A stretch of DNA of 32,378 nt from NCBI RefSeq assembly GCF_001476815.1, contig NZ_LDSL01000188.1, positions 1 to 32,378 on the forward strand, in the 5' to 3' direction. The DNA is from Pseudacidovorax intermedius (GTDB lineage: Bacteria > Pseudomonadota > Gammaproteobacteria > Burkholderiales > Burkholderiaceae_C). A program made the position numbers and the translations under genes. Shown here in pieces: positions 24,948 to 32,128 of this stretch. The notes beneath the pieces are model-generated. The model saw only the letters and a list, made by a program, of their open reading frames with translations, was not told where the DNA came from and did not search any database. How positions within the stretch are numbered: the first letter of the stretch is position 1; every line of letters begins with the position of its first letter.

Positions 24948-26234
24948 ATGAAGCTGAGCCACCTGCGCCTGCCCATCGCCTGCCTTGCCCTGCTGTCCCT
25001 CGGCGCCGCAGCCCAGACCACATGGCCCGACTACATGGCCCAACTAAGGGCCGGCCCATCCGAGAGCGCCGTGCAGGCCATGCTGCCCGATGACAGCAGG
25101 CCGCAGCCCGACCCGGCCCTGGCGCCTGACTTGGCAAGGTGGCAGGGCGTATGGAAAGGCTGGGCCTGCTTTCTCAGGCGATGCGACATAGCGATTGCAG
25201 TGGACAAGCTCACGCCCGAAGGCGCCACTGTCGACTATGCCGCCGGCAATGCACAGCAGGGCCGGATCAACGCCCATGCCGAAGGTCGCTTCCAGGACGG
25301 CGAACTGAGCGTGCGGCTGCACACCGGCGCGCGCCTTGCACTACGCCTGCGTTCCGATGGCGACATGGAGATGTCGGTCTGGAAACCCGACACGCAACTG
25401 CTCTCGGCCGGCGTGCTCAGCAGAAACCCCTTGGCCAGCCCCTACGCGCGGCACGTCGAGCGTGTCGCGACACCCTGGACCGACGACGCCGGCCGGCCGC
25501 AGACCCTGGAGATGGTGGTCTACCGGCCACGCGGCACCGGGCCCTTCCCGACCGTGCTCATGAACCACGGCTCGACCGGCATGGGCCGCGACCCGGCCTT
25601 GTTCGGCCTGACCTGGGCCAGCCCCGAGATCGGCGAATACTTCGCCGCACGCGGCTGGCAGGTGCTGTTTCCGCAGCGCCGGGGACGGGGCGGCTCCGAC
25701 GGCGTATACGACGAAGGGTTCAGCGCTGACCGCGCCCAGGGCTACTCCTGTGATGCGGGCTCGGCCACGGCCGGCTTCGACCGTGCGATGCAGGACCTGG
25801 AGGTCGTGCTGGCCCATGTGCAGACGCGCCCGGATGTCGATGCGCGGCGCCTGCTGGTCGGCGGCGTGTCACGGGGCGGCATCCTGGCCGTGGCGCTGGC
25901 CGGCGCGCATCCTGAACGCTTCGAGGGCGTGGTGAACTTCGTCGGCGGCTGGATCGGCCAAGGCTGCAAGACCGCGCCGACCATCAATCCGGCCCTGATG
26001 CAGCGAGGTGCAGCATTCGAGGGCCCGATGCTCTGGCTGTATGGCGACCAAGACCCCTACTATCGCCTTTCCCACAGCCGCGCCAACTTCGACGCCTTCC
26101 TGCAGGCGGGCGGCCGGGGCGAGTTCCTGAGCTTCCGGCCGCCCGCAGGCATGAACGGGCACATGATTTTCCTGTCGCCCGGCCTATGGTCCGAGGCGCT
26201 GGACAACTACCTCGCCCGCGTCGACCGGCGCTAG
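24948..26234 (+). CDS. Secreted alpha/beta hydrolase (dienelactone hydrolase-like) with N-terminal extra domain
   Basis: A 428-residue protein with a clear signal peptide (LPIACLALLSLGAAAQ, cleavage near residue 22). Residues 60-170 form a beta-rich region with no motif I recognise (GVWKGWACFLRRCDIAIAVD). Residues 180-428 are an alpha/beta hydrolase: oxyanion region LMNHGSTG, nucleophile Ser308 in GGVSRGG, Asp369 or Asp367 in YGDQDPYY, and His405 in GMNGHMIF. It should be a periplasmic esterase or peptidase-like enzyme of unknown substrate. Cys74, Cys79, Cys268 and Cys340 could form disulfides. There is no good ribosome-binding site before the ATG. It is divergent from the two-component operon and is followed by a lysR remnant. 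Confidence 0.85.
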   Translation: MKLSHLRLPIACLALLSLGAAAQTTWPDYMAQLRAGPSESAVQAMLPDDSRPQPDPALAPDLARWQGVWKGWACFLRRCDIAIAVDKLTPEGATVDYAAGNAQQGRINAHAEGRFQDGELSVRLHTGARLALRLRSDGDMEMSVWKPDTQLLSAGVLSRNPLASPYARHVERVATPWTDDAGRPQTLEMVVYRPRGTGPFPTVLMNHGSTGMGRDPALFGLTWASPEIGEYFAARGWQVLFPQRRGRGGSDGVYDEGFSADRAQGYSCDAGSATAGFDRAMQDLEVVLAHVQTRPDVDARRLLVGGVSRGGILAVALAGAHPERFEGVVNFVGGWIGQGCKTAPTINPALMQRGAAFEGPMLWLYGDQDPYYRLSHSRANFDAFLQAGGRGEFLSFRPPAGMNGHMIFLSPGLWSEALDNYLARVDRR

Positions 26235-26274
26235 CGCCATCTGCTTCTGTGCCGAACATGATCATCGAGTGCCA

Positions 26275-26464
26275 ACCTGGCCTCCAACGTGCTGGCCGCC
26301 GAACCTGTCGCCAAGCGCCAGCTGGCGTTAGTGCCCCACCCCATGTGTACCGCCTGGTGCGTCCGCAGGACGCGCTGGACCGGCCCGCCGCCCGCGTCTT
26401 CTGCGACTGGCTGCGGCAAGAAGCGGCCCAGTTCCGCGAGGAGGCGGCGGCGCTGGTCGCGTGA
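26275..26464 (+). pseudogene. Decayed 3' end of a GcvA-like lysR gene
   Basis: The segment encodes the C-terminus of the LysR regulator found intact at 21891-22820, in two frames. ASNVLAAEPVAKRQLALVP is read first, then a net loss of 16 bases shifts the frame, and YRLVRPQDALDRPAAR to the TGA at 26462-26464 follows. Over the last 117 bases I count 99 identities with 22704-22820, and 31 of 38 residues agree. No start, helix-turn-helix or rest of the gene is present. The 306 bases between 26235 and 26540 hold nothing else recognisable. Confidence 0.85.
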
Positions 26465-26540
26465 ATCAGGACAGGCGCAGCAGAGCGACGAGCGGATCGC
26501 CCGCCACGGCATCCGGGCAACCCGGCCACCCACTCGCACA

Positions 26541-27110
26541 ATGCCGCCCATGGACCTGCTGACCCGCTACCTGCCCCACCACCACTTCGCGGAGGCACAC
26601 AGCCTCCATGTGCCTGCCGCGCCCGCGCGGGTGCTGGCAGTCGTCAGCCGGCCGGACGTCGTCGATGACCCGGTGGCGCGCCGCCTGATCGCCCTGCGCG
26701 AGTGGCCGAACCGGCTGGCAGGCCGGCTTGGTTTCAAGGCCGCGCTTGAGGGCCGGCCGTCGTTCGGCCTGGCCAACTTCACCGACCTGGGCCAGGATGG
26801 CGAGCGCGAGAAGGCCTTCGGCCTGGCCGGGCGCTTCTGGCAGTCCGACTACGGGCTCCTGGACGTGCCCGACGCGCCCGCCTTCCTGGCGCTCGATGCG
26901 CCCGGCATCGCCAAGCTGGTGATGAACTTCACCGTCGACGCCGAGCGGGACGGCACGCGACTGACGACCCGCACGCACGTCTGGTGCAGCGACGCAACGG
27001 CCCTGCGCCGCTTCCGGCCCTACTGGCTGCTGATCCGGCCGGCCAGCGGGCTGATCCGCCAGCGCCTGCTGCGCCGTGCGCGCGACGCGGCACTGGCGAC
27101 GGCCGGCTGA
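26541..27110 (+). CDS. Conserved protein of unknown function
   Basis: A 189-residue protein (186 if the ATG at 26550 is used) without signal peptide or membrane segment. The N-terminal half has AHSLHVPAAPARVLAVVSRP and RLIALREWPNRLAGRLG. The second half has FTVDAERDGTRLTTRTHVWC followed by ALRRFRPYWLLIRPASGLIR. The last motif, T-x-T-x-V followed by RRFRPYW and RP-x-SGLIR, is one I recall from uncharacterised bacterial proteins with a possible START/SRPBCC-like fold. No catalytic residues are evident. It stands after the lysR remnant and ends 20 bases from the convergent AEC permease gene. Confidence 0.8.
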   Translation: MPPMDLLTRYLPHHHFAEAHSLHVPAAPARVLAVVSRPDVVDDPVARRLIALREWPNRLAGRLGFKAALEGRPSFGLANFTDLGQDGEREKAFGLAGRFWQSDYGLLDVPDAPAFLALDAPGIAKLVMNFTVDAERDGTRLTTRTHVWCSDATALRRFRPYWLLIRPASGLIRQRLLRRARDAALATAG

Positions 27111-27129
27111 GTCCCGAGACGCCCGCGCC

Positions 27130-28074
27130 TCAGCCCACCAGCACGGCCAGGGCCGCCATCACGCCCGACACCGTCAGCAGGGCCAGCACGGTCGACAGCA
27201 CCACGCTGGCGGTGACCCGGTCCTGCGCCACCTCGTAGCGCTGGGCAAAGATGAACACGTTGGCGCCCATGGGCAGCGCCGCCGTCACCACCATCACGGT
27301 CAGCGGCAAGCCGCGCACGCCCATCGCCCAGGCCACTGCCAGCACCAGGGCCGGCATCAGCAGGTTCTTGGCCAGGGCCGGCAGGAGCGCGCCGCGCAGG
27401 TGGCGGCCCACCGGCGTCTGCGACAGGGTGATGCCCACCAGCAGCAGCGCCAGCGGGCCGAAGGCCTGGCCCAGCCAGGCCAGGCTGCGGTCCACGGGCG
27501 CGGGCAGCACGAGGCCACTGGCCGAGAACAGCAGGCCGGCCGGCACCGGCAGCACGACAGGATTGAGCACCGCATTGCGCACCGCCCTCGCAAGGGTGGG
27601 CAGCAGTGGCCGACGCTGGCCCGTGGCGCCGGCCTCGCGCGCAGCGGCGAGCTCGAGCACCACGGTGGCGCTGCTCAGCAAGGTGAGCGAATGCAGCGAG
27701 ATCAGCGTCAGCAGCGTGACCATGCCCTCGGGCCCATAGGCCAGCCCGATGAGCGGAATGCCGATCATGGTGGTGTTGCTGAAGATGCCCGACAGCGCCA
27801 GCACCGCCGATTCGCGGTGGAAGCCCCGTGCCAGCAGCGCCGCGCCATAGACCAGGCCGGCCGCGACGAAGTAGGCCGCGACAGGCGTGAAGCGCAGCTG
27901 CGACAGGTGCACGTCGCTCATGGCGCGGAACAGCAGTGCCGGTGCCAGCAGCAGGAAGACGAGGTTGGACAGGTCACGCACCGAGCGGCCGGTCACCCAA
28001 CCCAGACGGCCGGCCAGGTAGCCGGCGGCGATCAGCAGGACGACGGGCAGCAGTGCGGAAAGCGAGGCGGTCAC
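27130..28074 (-). CDS. AEC-family (auxin efflux carrier) permease
   Basis: A 314-residue inner-membrane protein with about ten hydrophobic segments. Family marks are LLPVVLLIAAGYLAGRLGWV at the start, LSNLVFLLLAPALLFRAM, FSNTTMIGIPLIGLAYGPEG and the late TAALPMGANVFIFAQRY. Bacterial AEC proteins carry malate, malonate or other carboxylates; most are uncharacterised. The start is set at GTG 28074, because the open frame upstream is arginine-rich and runs into the end of the OmpA-like gene; no ATG fits. It follows the OmpA-like lipoprotein gene by 58 bases on the same strand. Confidence 0.9.
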   Translation of the reverse strand: MTASLSALLPVVLLIAAGYLAGRLGWVTGRSVRDLSNLVFLLLAPALLFRAMSDVHLSQLRFTPVAAYFVAAGLVYGAALLARGFHRESAVLALSGIFSNTTMIGIPLIGLAYGPEGMVTLLTLISLHSLTLLSSATVVLELAAAREAGATGQRRPLLPTLARAVRNAVLNPVVLPVPAGLLFSASGLVLPAPVDRSLAWLGQAFGPLALLLVGITLSQTPVGRHLRGALLPALAKNLLMPALVLAVAWAMGVRGLPLTVMVVTAALPMGANVFIFAQRYEVAQDRVTASVVLSTVLALLTVSGVMAALAVLVG

Positions 28075-28132
28075 GGCGGCCGAGCTTAGCCGCTCGCCCG
28101 GCCGGCGGCTGGCGGCGGCGCCCGTCCGCTGT

Positions 28133-29371
28133 TCAGGACGAGGCCGCGCAGTCCTCGACCTTGAACTCCACGCGCCGGTCCAGCGCGTCGCTGGCGTCGT
28201 CGGCACCGGTGCCGACGATGTTCTCGCGGAAGCCCATGCCGGCCTCCTTCAGGCGCCTGGCCAGGCTCGGCGCCTCGGCAGCGAGGCGGGTGCGCACGAT
28301 GGTGGCGCGCTGCAGCGAAAGCCGCTCGTTGACCGATTCGGAACCAGTGCGGCTGGTGTGGCCGGTCACGAGCAGGCAGTTGCCGTTCATCTGCGCGGCC
28401 TGGCGCGCGATCTGGCGCAGCCACATGGGATACACGCCGCTGATGCGCGAGTCCGACAGGAACTCGGTGGAGCCGGGGCGGAAGAGGAACTTCACGCTCA
28501 GCTTGCTGGCCTCCAGGCCCAGCCTGGCCAGTTGCCCGAAGCTGCGCTCGGCATCGGCGGTGCGGCCCAGCTGCATCTGCGTGAGGTACAGGCCGTTGTA
28601 GACGCGCAGCTGCTGGCCGTCGGGCCGCTGGGCGGCGGCCTCGTAGCGGGCCAGGGCCTCCTGCCAGCGGCCGGCGGCGTAGGCGTCGATGGCCTCCTGC
28701 AGCACGGCGGTGGTCGGCAGGCGCTGCAGGTACAGCGTGTCCGCCTGCTGGCCGGCCGGCGTCTGGCTGGTGCGGATGTAGCCGTCGACGGCGCGGTCGC
28801 GGATGCTCACCGGGCTGTCGCGGTAGAAGGCGGTGGGCCGGGTGTCGAGCTTCTCGTCGGTGACGCGGGCCGTGGACTGCGCGACCACGGTGCCGCTCTT
28901 GAGCTCGGTGAGGGCCAGGGCCAGTTGCCAGCGGCCGGCCGAGGCATCGGCCTGGCGGGTCAGCGTGCCGCTGAGCAGGTACTGCGCCTGCGCCACGGCC
29001 TGGCTGTCGACCTGGCTGACGGTGAACTGCGCGAAGCGCTCCTGCATGCGCTGCACCACGCGCTGCTGCGCCGCCTGCGTCACCTCGGTCTGCTGGCCGG
29101 TGGTGCCGTCGAGCAGCGGGTCGATGACGATGCGGCTCTGCTGCAGCCGCGATTCCACGCGCGCCAGGAAGGCGGGCATCTTCTGCGTCTGCACCATGAG
29201 GTCGTCGACGGCCTGCTGCACGGCACGGTCGAAGGGCCGCGCCTCGGTGGACGGTGGCGGCTTGCTGGCGCAGGCCGCCAGCGCGGCGCCGGCCACGAGC
29301 AGCGACAGCAGGACGCGCAGGCGCCGCCAGGCGCGCACGACGACGACGGGGATGGCAGACGGATTCAACAT
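28133..29371 (-). CDS. OmpA-domain lipoprotein with LpoB/FlgO-like N-terminal domain
   Basis: A 412-residue outer-membrane lipoprotein candidate: signal peptide with lipobox AALAAC (Cys34). Residues 50-210 resemble the CsgG/LpoB/FlgO type of domain (IVIDPLLDGTTGQQTEVTQ, then LSGTLTRQ and LALTELKSGTVVAQS). Residues 230-290 look like a TPR-type helical pair (EAIDAYAAGRWQEALARYEA and NGLYLTQMQLGRTADAERSF). The C-terminus is an OmpA-like peptidoglycan-binding domain (VKFLFRPGSTEFL, CLLVTGHTSRTGSE, LSLQRATIVRTRL). A GAGGAG ribosome-binding site precedes the ATG, which overlaps the end of the proline-rich gene by 7 bases. An envelope assembly or cell-wall synthesis role is likely; the partner is unknown. 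Confidence 0.87.
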   Translation of the reverse strand: MLNPSAIPVVVVRAWRRLRVLLSLLVAGAALAACASKPPPSTEARPFDRAVQQAVDDLMVQTQKMPAFLARVESRLQQSRIVIDPLLDGTTGQQTEVTQAAQQRVVQRMQERFAQFTVSQVDSQAVAQAQYLLSGTLTRQADASAGRWQLALALTELKSGTVVAQSTARVTDEKLDTRPTAFYRDSPVSIRDRAVDGYIRTSQTPAGQQADTLYLQRLPTTAVLQEAIDAYAAGRWQEALARYEAAAQRPDGQQLRVYNGLYLTQMQLGRTADAERSFGQLARLGLEASKLSVKFLFRPGSTEFLSDSRISGVYPMWLRQIARQAAQMNGNCLLVTGHTSRTGSESVNERLSLQRATIVRTRLAAEAPSLARRLKEAGMGFRENIVGTGADDASDALDRRVEFKVEDCAASS

Positions 29372-29712
29372 TCGCTCCTCAGGTAGGCCATGTCCTGCGC
29401 CGACAGGGGCTCGCCCACGGCGGCGCGCATATTGATGTCGATGCAGCGGCGCGAGGCCGGCGGGCGCGGCGGCGGTTCGGCCGCTTCGGCCACGCCGGCC
29501 GTGGCCGACACGGGTGCCGGCCAGCCGCGGGCGACGGGGCGCGGTGCGGGGGCCGGCGCGGCCTCGGGTGCCGGGGTCGGCGCAGGCCGGGGCCGTGCCA
29601 AGCAAGGCGTGGGGCATGGCGCGGGCGCGTCCGCGGCCCACGCAGGCACCGCGGCGACCAGCCAGCCGCCGACGCCGAACAGCCACGCGCTGGCGAGCGC
29701 CGGCCGAGGCAT
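29365..29712 (-). CDS. Exported Pro/Ala-rich small protein
   Basis: A 115-residue protein with a signal peptide (WLFGVGGWLVAAVPAWAAD, cleavage near residue 27). A long Pro/Ala-rich stretch follows (residues 28-85), and then a short conserved-looking C-terminus, RRCIDINMRAAVGEPLSAQD, ending in Cys. Cys33, Cys37, Cys90 and Cys115 may form disulfides in the periplasm. It overlaps the start of the OmpA-domain lipoprotein by 7 bases, so the two are probably translated together and may act together. I do not recognise the family. Coding is supported by the signal peptide, the operon overlap and normal codon bias. Confidence 0.7.
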   Translation of the reverse strand: MPRPALASAWLFGVGGWLVAAVPAWAADAPAPCPTPCLARPRPAPTPAPEAAPAPAPRPVARGWPAPVSATAGVAEAAEPPPRPPASRRCIDINMRAAVGEPLSAQDMAYLRSEC

Positions 29713-29914
29713 GGCCGCTCAGCGTGCCCGCGCGCACGCGGCGGACGGCGCGCCGGGGCCCGCCATCCGGCCGTCGAGGCGAGCCGCGTGAGACATCATC
29801 GGCAGGACTGTAGGGGACCGATGCTCCGGTGGAGGCCTGCCAAATGGCCGGTCCGCCGAATGGCATAGGCGCGGCGCAGGCGCGCATGACGGCCCGGGCC
29901 AAGGCCCCCGGAAC

Positions 29915-29940
29915 CGCTTGCGCCGCCTGCGCGGCAAGCG
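29915..29940 (-). terminator. Hairpin just after the TonB receptor stop
   Basis: CGCTTG and CAAGCG pair, then after a two-base bulge CCGC and GCGG pair around a CTGC loop, 2 bases past the receptor stop. On the minus strand no T-run follows, so it may be a 3' stabilising or weak terminator structure. The remaining bases from 29713 to 29914 show no gene. Confidence 0.35.
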
Positions 29941-29942
29941 CG

Positions 29943-32042
29943 TCAGAAGTCCACGCGCAGGCCCACCTTCACACTGCGGCCGGGCAGCGGCGCCTTGGGG
30001 AACACGGTGGTGGTCAGGATCGAGGTGGCGCTGTAGGCCAGCTGGTTCGTCAGGTTGTCCACCCGCGCGTACCACAGCAGGCTGGCGCGCTGCACCTTCA
30101 TGCGGTAGCCCACCGAGGCGTTCCACAGCGTGTAGCCGTCGGTGCTGCGGTCGCCGGCCGGCACGCGGCGCTGCGCGGCATAGTGGTCGAAGCCCAGGCG
30201 TGCGTTCCAGGGGCCGCTCGTCCAGGCCAGCGTGGCGCCGACGCGCACCGGCGCGATGCGCGGCAACGGCTCGCCCGTGTCGGTGTTGGTGGCCCGCACG
30301 GCGTCGGCGCGCCACTCCAGGTCGAGCTTGCCGCCTTCCAGCGGACGCAGGCCGTCGCTGCCCAGCAGTCGCAGGTTGCCGCTGGCCTCGATGCCGGTGA
30401 AGCGGGCGCGCACGCCGCGGTAGACGTACTCGGCCAGCAGTTCCTCGTCCATCGCCGCGGCCAGGGCCGCCTCGTCGGACCCGCGGGCGAAGGAGTCGCC
30501 CTCGTCGGTGCGCAGGTTGCCGGTGGCGGTCAGGCCGATGTAGTTGCGGAACTTCGACCAGTACGCATTGACGCGCGCGTTGTTGGCGCCGGCCTTCCAC
30601 TGCGCGCCGATGTCCGCGCCCAGCGAGCGTTCCTTCTGCAGGTTGACATCGCCCACTTCCCAGGCGGCGGTGGCCACGTGGGGGCCGTTGGCGAACAGCT
30701 CGTAGTCCTTGGGCGCGCGCTCGGTGTAGGCCAGGTTGCCCGTGATCTGCCACTGCGGCGCCACGTTGTAGAGCAGGCCGAAGGAGGCGCTGTGCGGGTT
30801 GAAGCTGCGCTCGCCCAGCACGAAGCGGGTGATGGACGGATCGTCCGGATAGCCCTGCGACGACACCTTCACCCGTTCGGTGCGGGCGCCGACGCTGAGC
30901 TTGCCCCAGGACAGCGGCAGTTCCTCGTACAGGAACAGCGCGTCGCTGCGCGTGCGGCTGTGCGGCGCGAAGGCTTCCTCGCCGTCGGCGGCGAAGCGCG
31001 TGCGCTCGCTCTGCAGGCCGATCAGGCCCTCGAAGCCCGCGATGGGCCGATGGCGCGCCTCGATGCGCAGGTCGTTGCCGTTGTTCTTGAAGGTGGTGCC
31101 CGGCGAGCCGCCTTCGTACTCGGTGTGCCGGTAGTCGGTGTGGCTGGCCTTGGCATGGATGGCGGTGAAGAAGCCGCCGGGGCGCCATTCGCCTTCGAGC
31201 GCCTGGCGCTGCTGGCGCATGCCGATGGTGACGTCGTCCTCGGCCACGGTGCCGTAGTTGCTGCGGTAGTCGCTCACCGACGCACCGATCCAGCCCGCGC
31301 CGCCGAAGAACAGCGTGCCACCCAGCGCGCCGCCGCGGCTCTCGGAGGCCGAATTGCAGATGCGTTTCTGCAGCACGTTGACGCCGCCCTTGCCGCATTC
31401 CAGCCAGGTGGGCGCGTTCACGTCGTCGGCATGGCGGCGGAAGGCGTCCACGTGCAGCGCGAAGCGGTCGTTGCCGCCTTCCAGCACCACGGCGCCGTTG
31501 CCTTCCTTGCTGCCGCTGGCGTAGCTGGCATCGGCCCGGCCGCCGAAGCCGTTGATGGGCTCCGTGGGGATGCGGTTGTCGATCACGTTGACCACGCCGC
31601 CCACGGCGCTGCCGCCGTAGAGCAGCGCGCCCGGACCGCGCAGCACCTCGATGCGGTCGGTCACGAGCGCGTCGGTGGGCACCGCATGGTCGTAGCTCAG
31701 CGCCGAAGCGTCGAGCGCCGCGCCGCCGTTGGAAAGGATGCGGATGCGGTCGCCGTCCTGCCCGCGGATGGTGGGCCGGCTGGCGTTGGGGCCGAAGTAG
31801 GTGCTGGAGACGCCGGGCAGGCCCTGCAGCGTCTCGCCCAGCGTGGACTGGCTGCGGTAGAGCAGCGCGCTGCCCGACAGCGCCTCCACGGGCACGATGG
31901 CCTCGGCCGCGCCGAGCGGGTTGCCCGTGACGGTGATGGTGTTGAGCGTGGCGCCGTCGGCGGCAGACTGGGCCTGCGCGAGGCTGCACAAGGCAAAGAG
32001 AACGGCCGCGCCGATGGCGTGGCGATGGAATTGGGGGTTCAT
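29943..32042 (-). CDS. TonB-dependent outer-membrane receptor, ZnuD-like
   Basis: A 699-residue outer-membrane receptor. A signal peptide ends near residue 25 (CSLAQAQ), a TonB box (LNTITVTG) is at 33-40, the plug carries LGETLQGLPGV and VLRGPGALLYGGSAVGGVVNV, and the beta barrel ends in VKVGLRVDF with the required C-terminal Phe. It resembles the Neisseria zinc receptor ZnuD: SYDHAVPTD matches the plug Asp-His pair (here Asp118, His119), and SDYRSNYG, DYRH, IEARHRPI and ELFANGPHVATAAWEVGD match other segments. The long His-rich extracellular loop of ZnuD is missing. Cys216 and Cys229 probably bridge a loop. Zinc is the best guess for its ligand; other metals or chelates are possible. Confidence 0.9.
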   Translation of the reverse strand: MNPQFHRHAIGAAVLFALCSLAQAQSAADGATLNTITVTGNPLGAAEAIVPVEALSGSALLYRSQSTLGETLQGLPGVSSTYFGPNASRPTIRGQDGDRIRILSNGGAALDASALSYDHAVPTDALVTDRIEVLRGPGALLYGGSAVGGVVNVIDNRIPTEPINGFGGRADASYASGSKEGNGAVVLEGGNDRFALHVDAFRRHADDVNAPTWLECGKGGVNVLQKRICNSASESRGGALGGTLFFGGAGWIGASVSDYRSNYGTVAEDDVTIGMRQQRQALEGEWRPGGFFTAIHAKASHTDYRHTEYEGGSPGTTFKNNGNDLRIEARHRPIAGFEGLIGLQSERTRFAADGEEAFAPHSRTRSDALFLYEELPLSWGKLSVGARTERVKVSSQGYPDDPSITRFVLGERSFNPHSASFGLLYNVAPQWQITGNLAYTERAPKDYELFANGPHVATAAWEVGDVNLQKERSLGADIGAQWKAGANNARVNAYWSKFRNYIGLTATGNLRTDEGDSFARGSDEAALAAAMDEELLAEYVYRGVRARFTGIEASGNLRLLGSDGLRPLEGGKLDLEWRADAVRATNTDTGEPLPRIAPVRVGATLAWTSGPWNARLGFDHYAAQRRVPAGDRSTDGYTLWNASVGYRMKVQRASLLWYARVDNLTNQLAYSATSILTTTVFPKAPLPGRSVKVGLRVDF

Positions 32043-32128
32043 GCGGAAGCACTCGTTGAATTCGAAAGGACGCACCACCGCCGCCGGCCTGGGGCAGGCG
32101 CGGCGGAGTCGCGAAAAGGGCTGGGAAT

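Noticed and set aside
26289-26540. Possible N-terminal extension of the 26541 gene into the lysR remnant
   Set aside because: The frame is open by chance; it translates the lysR remnant first in the correct and then in the wrong frame, and has no link to the downstream domain.
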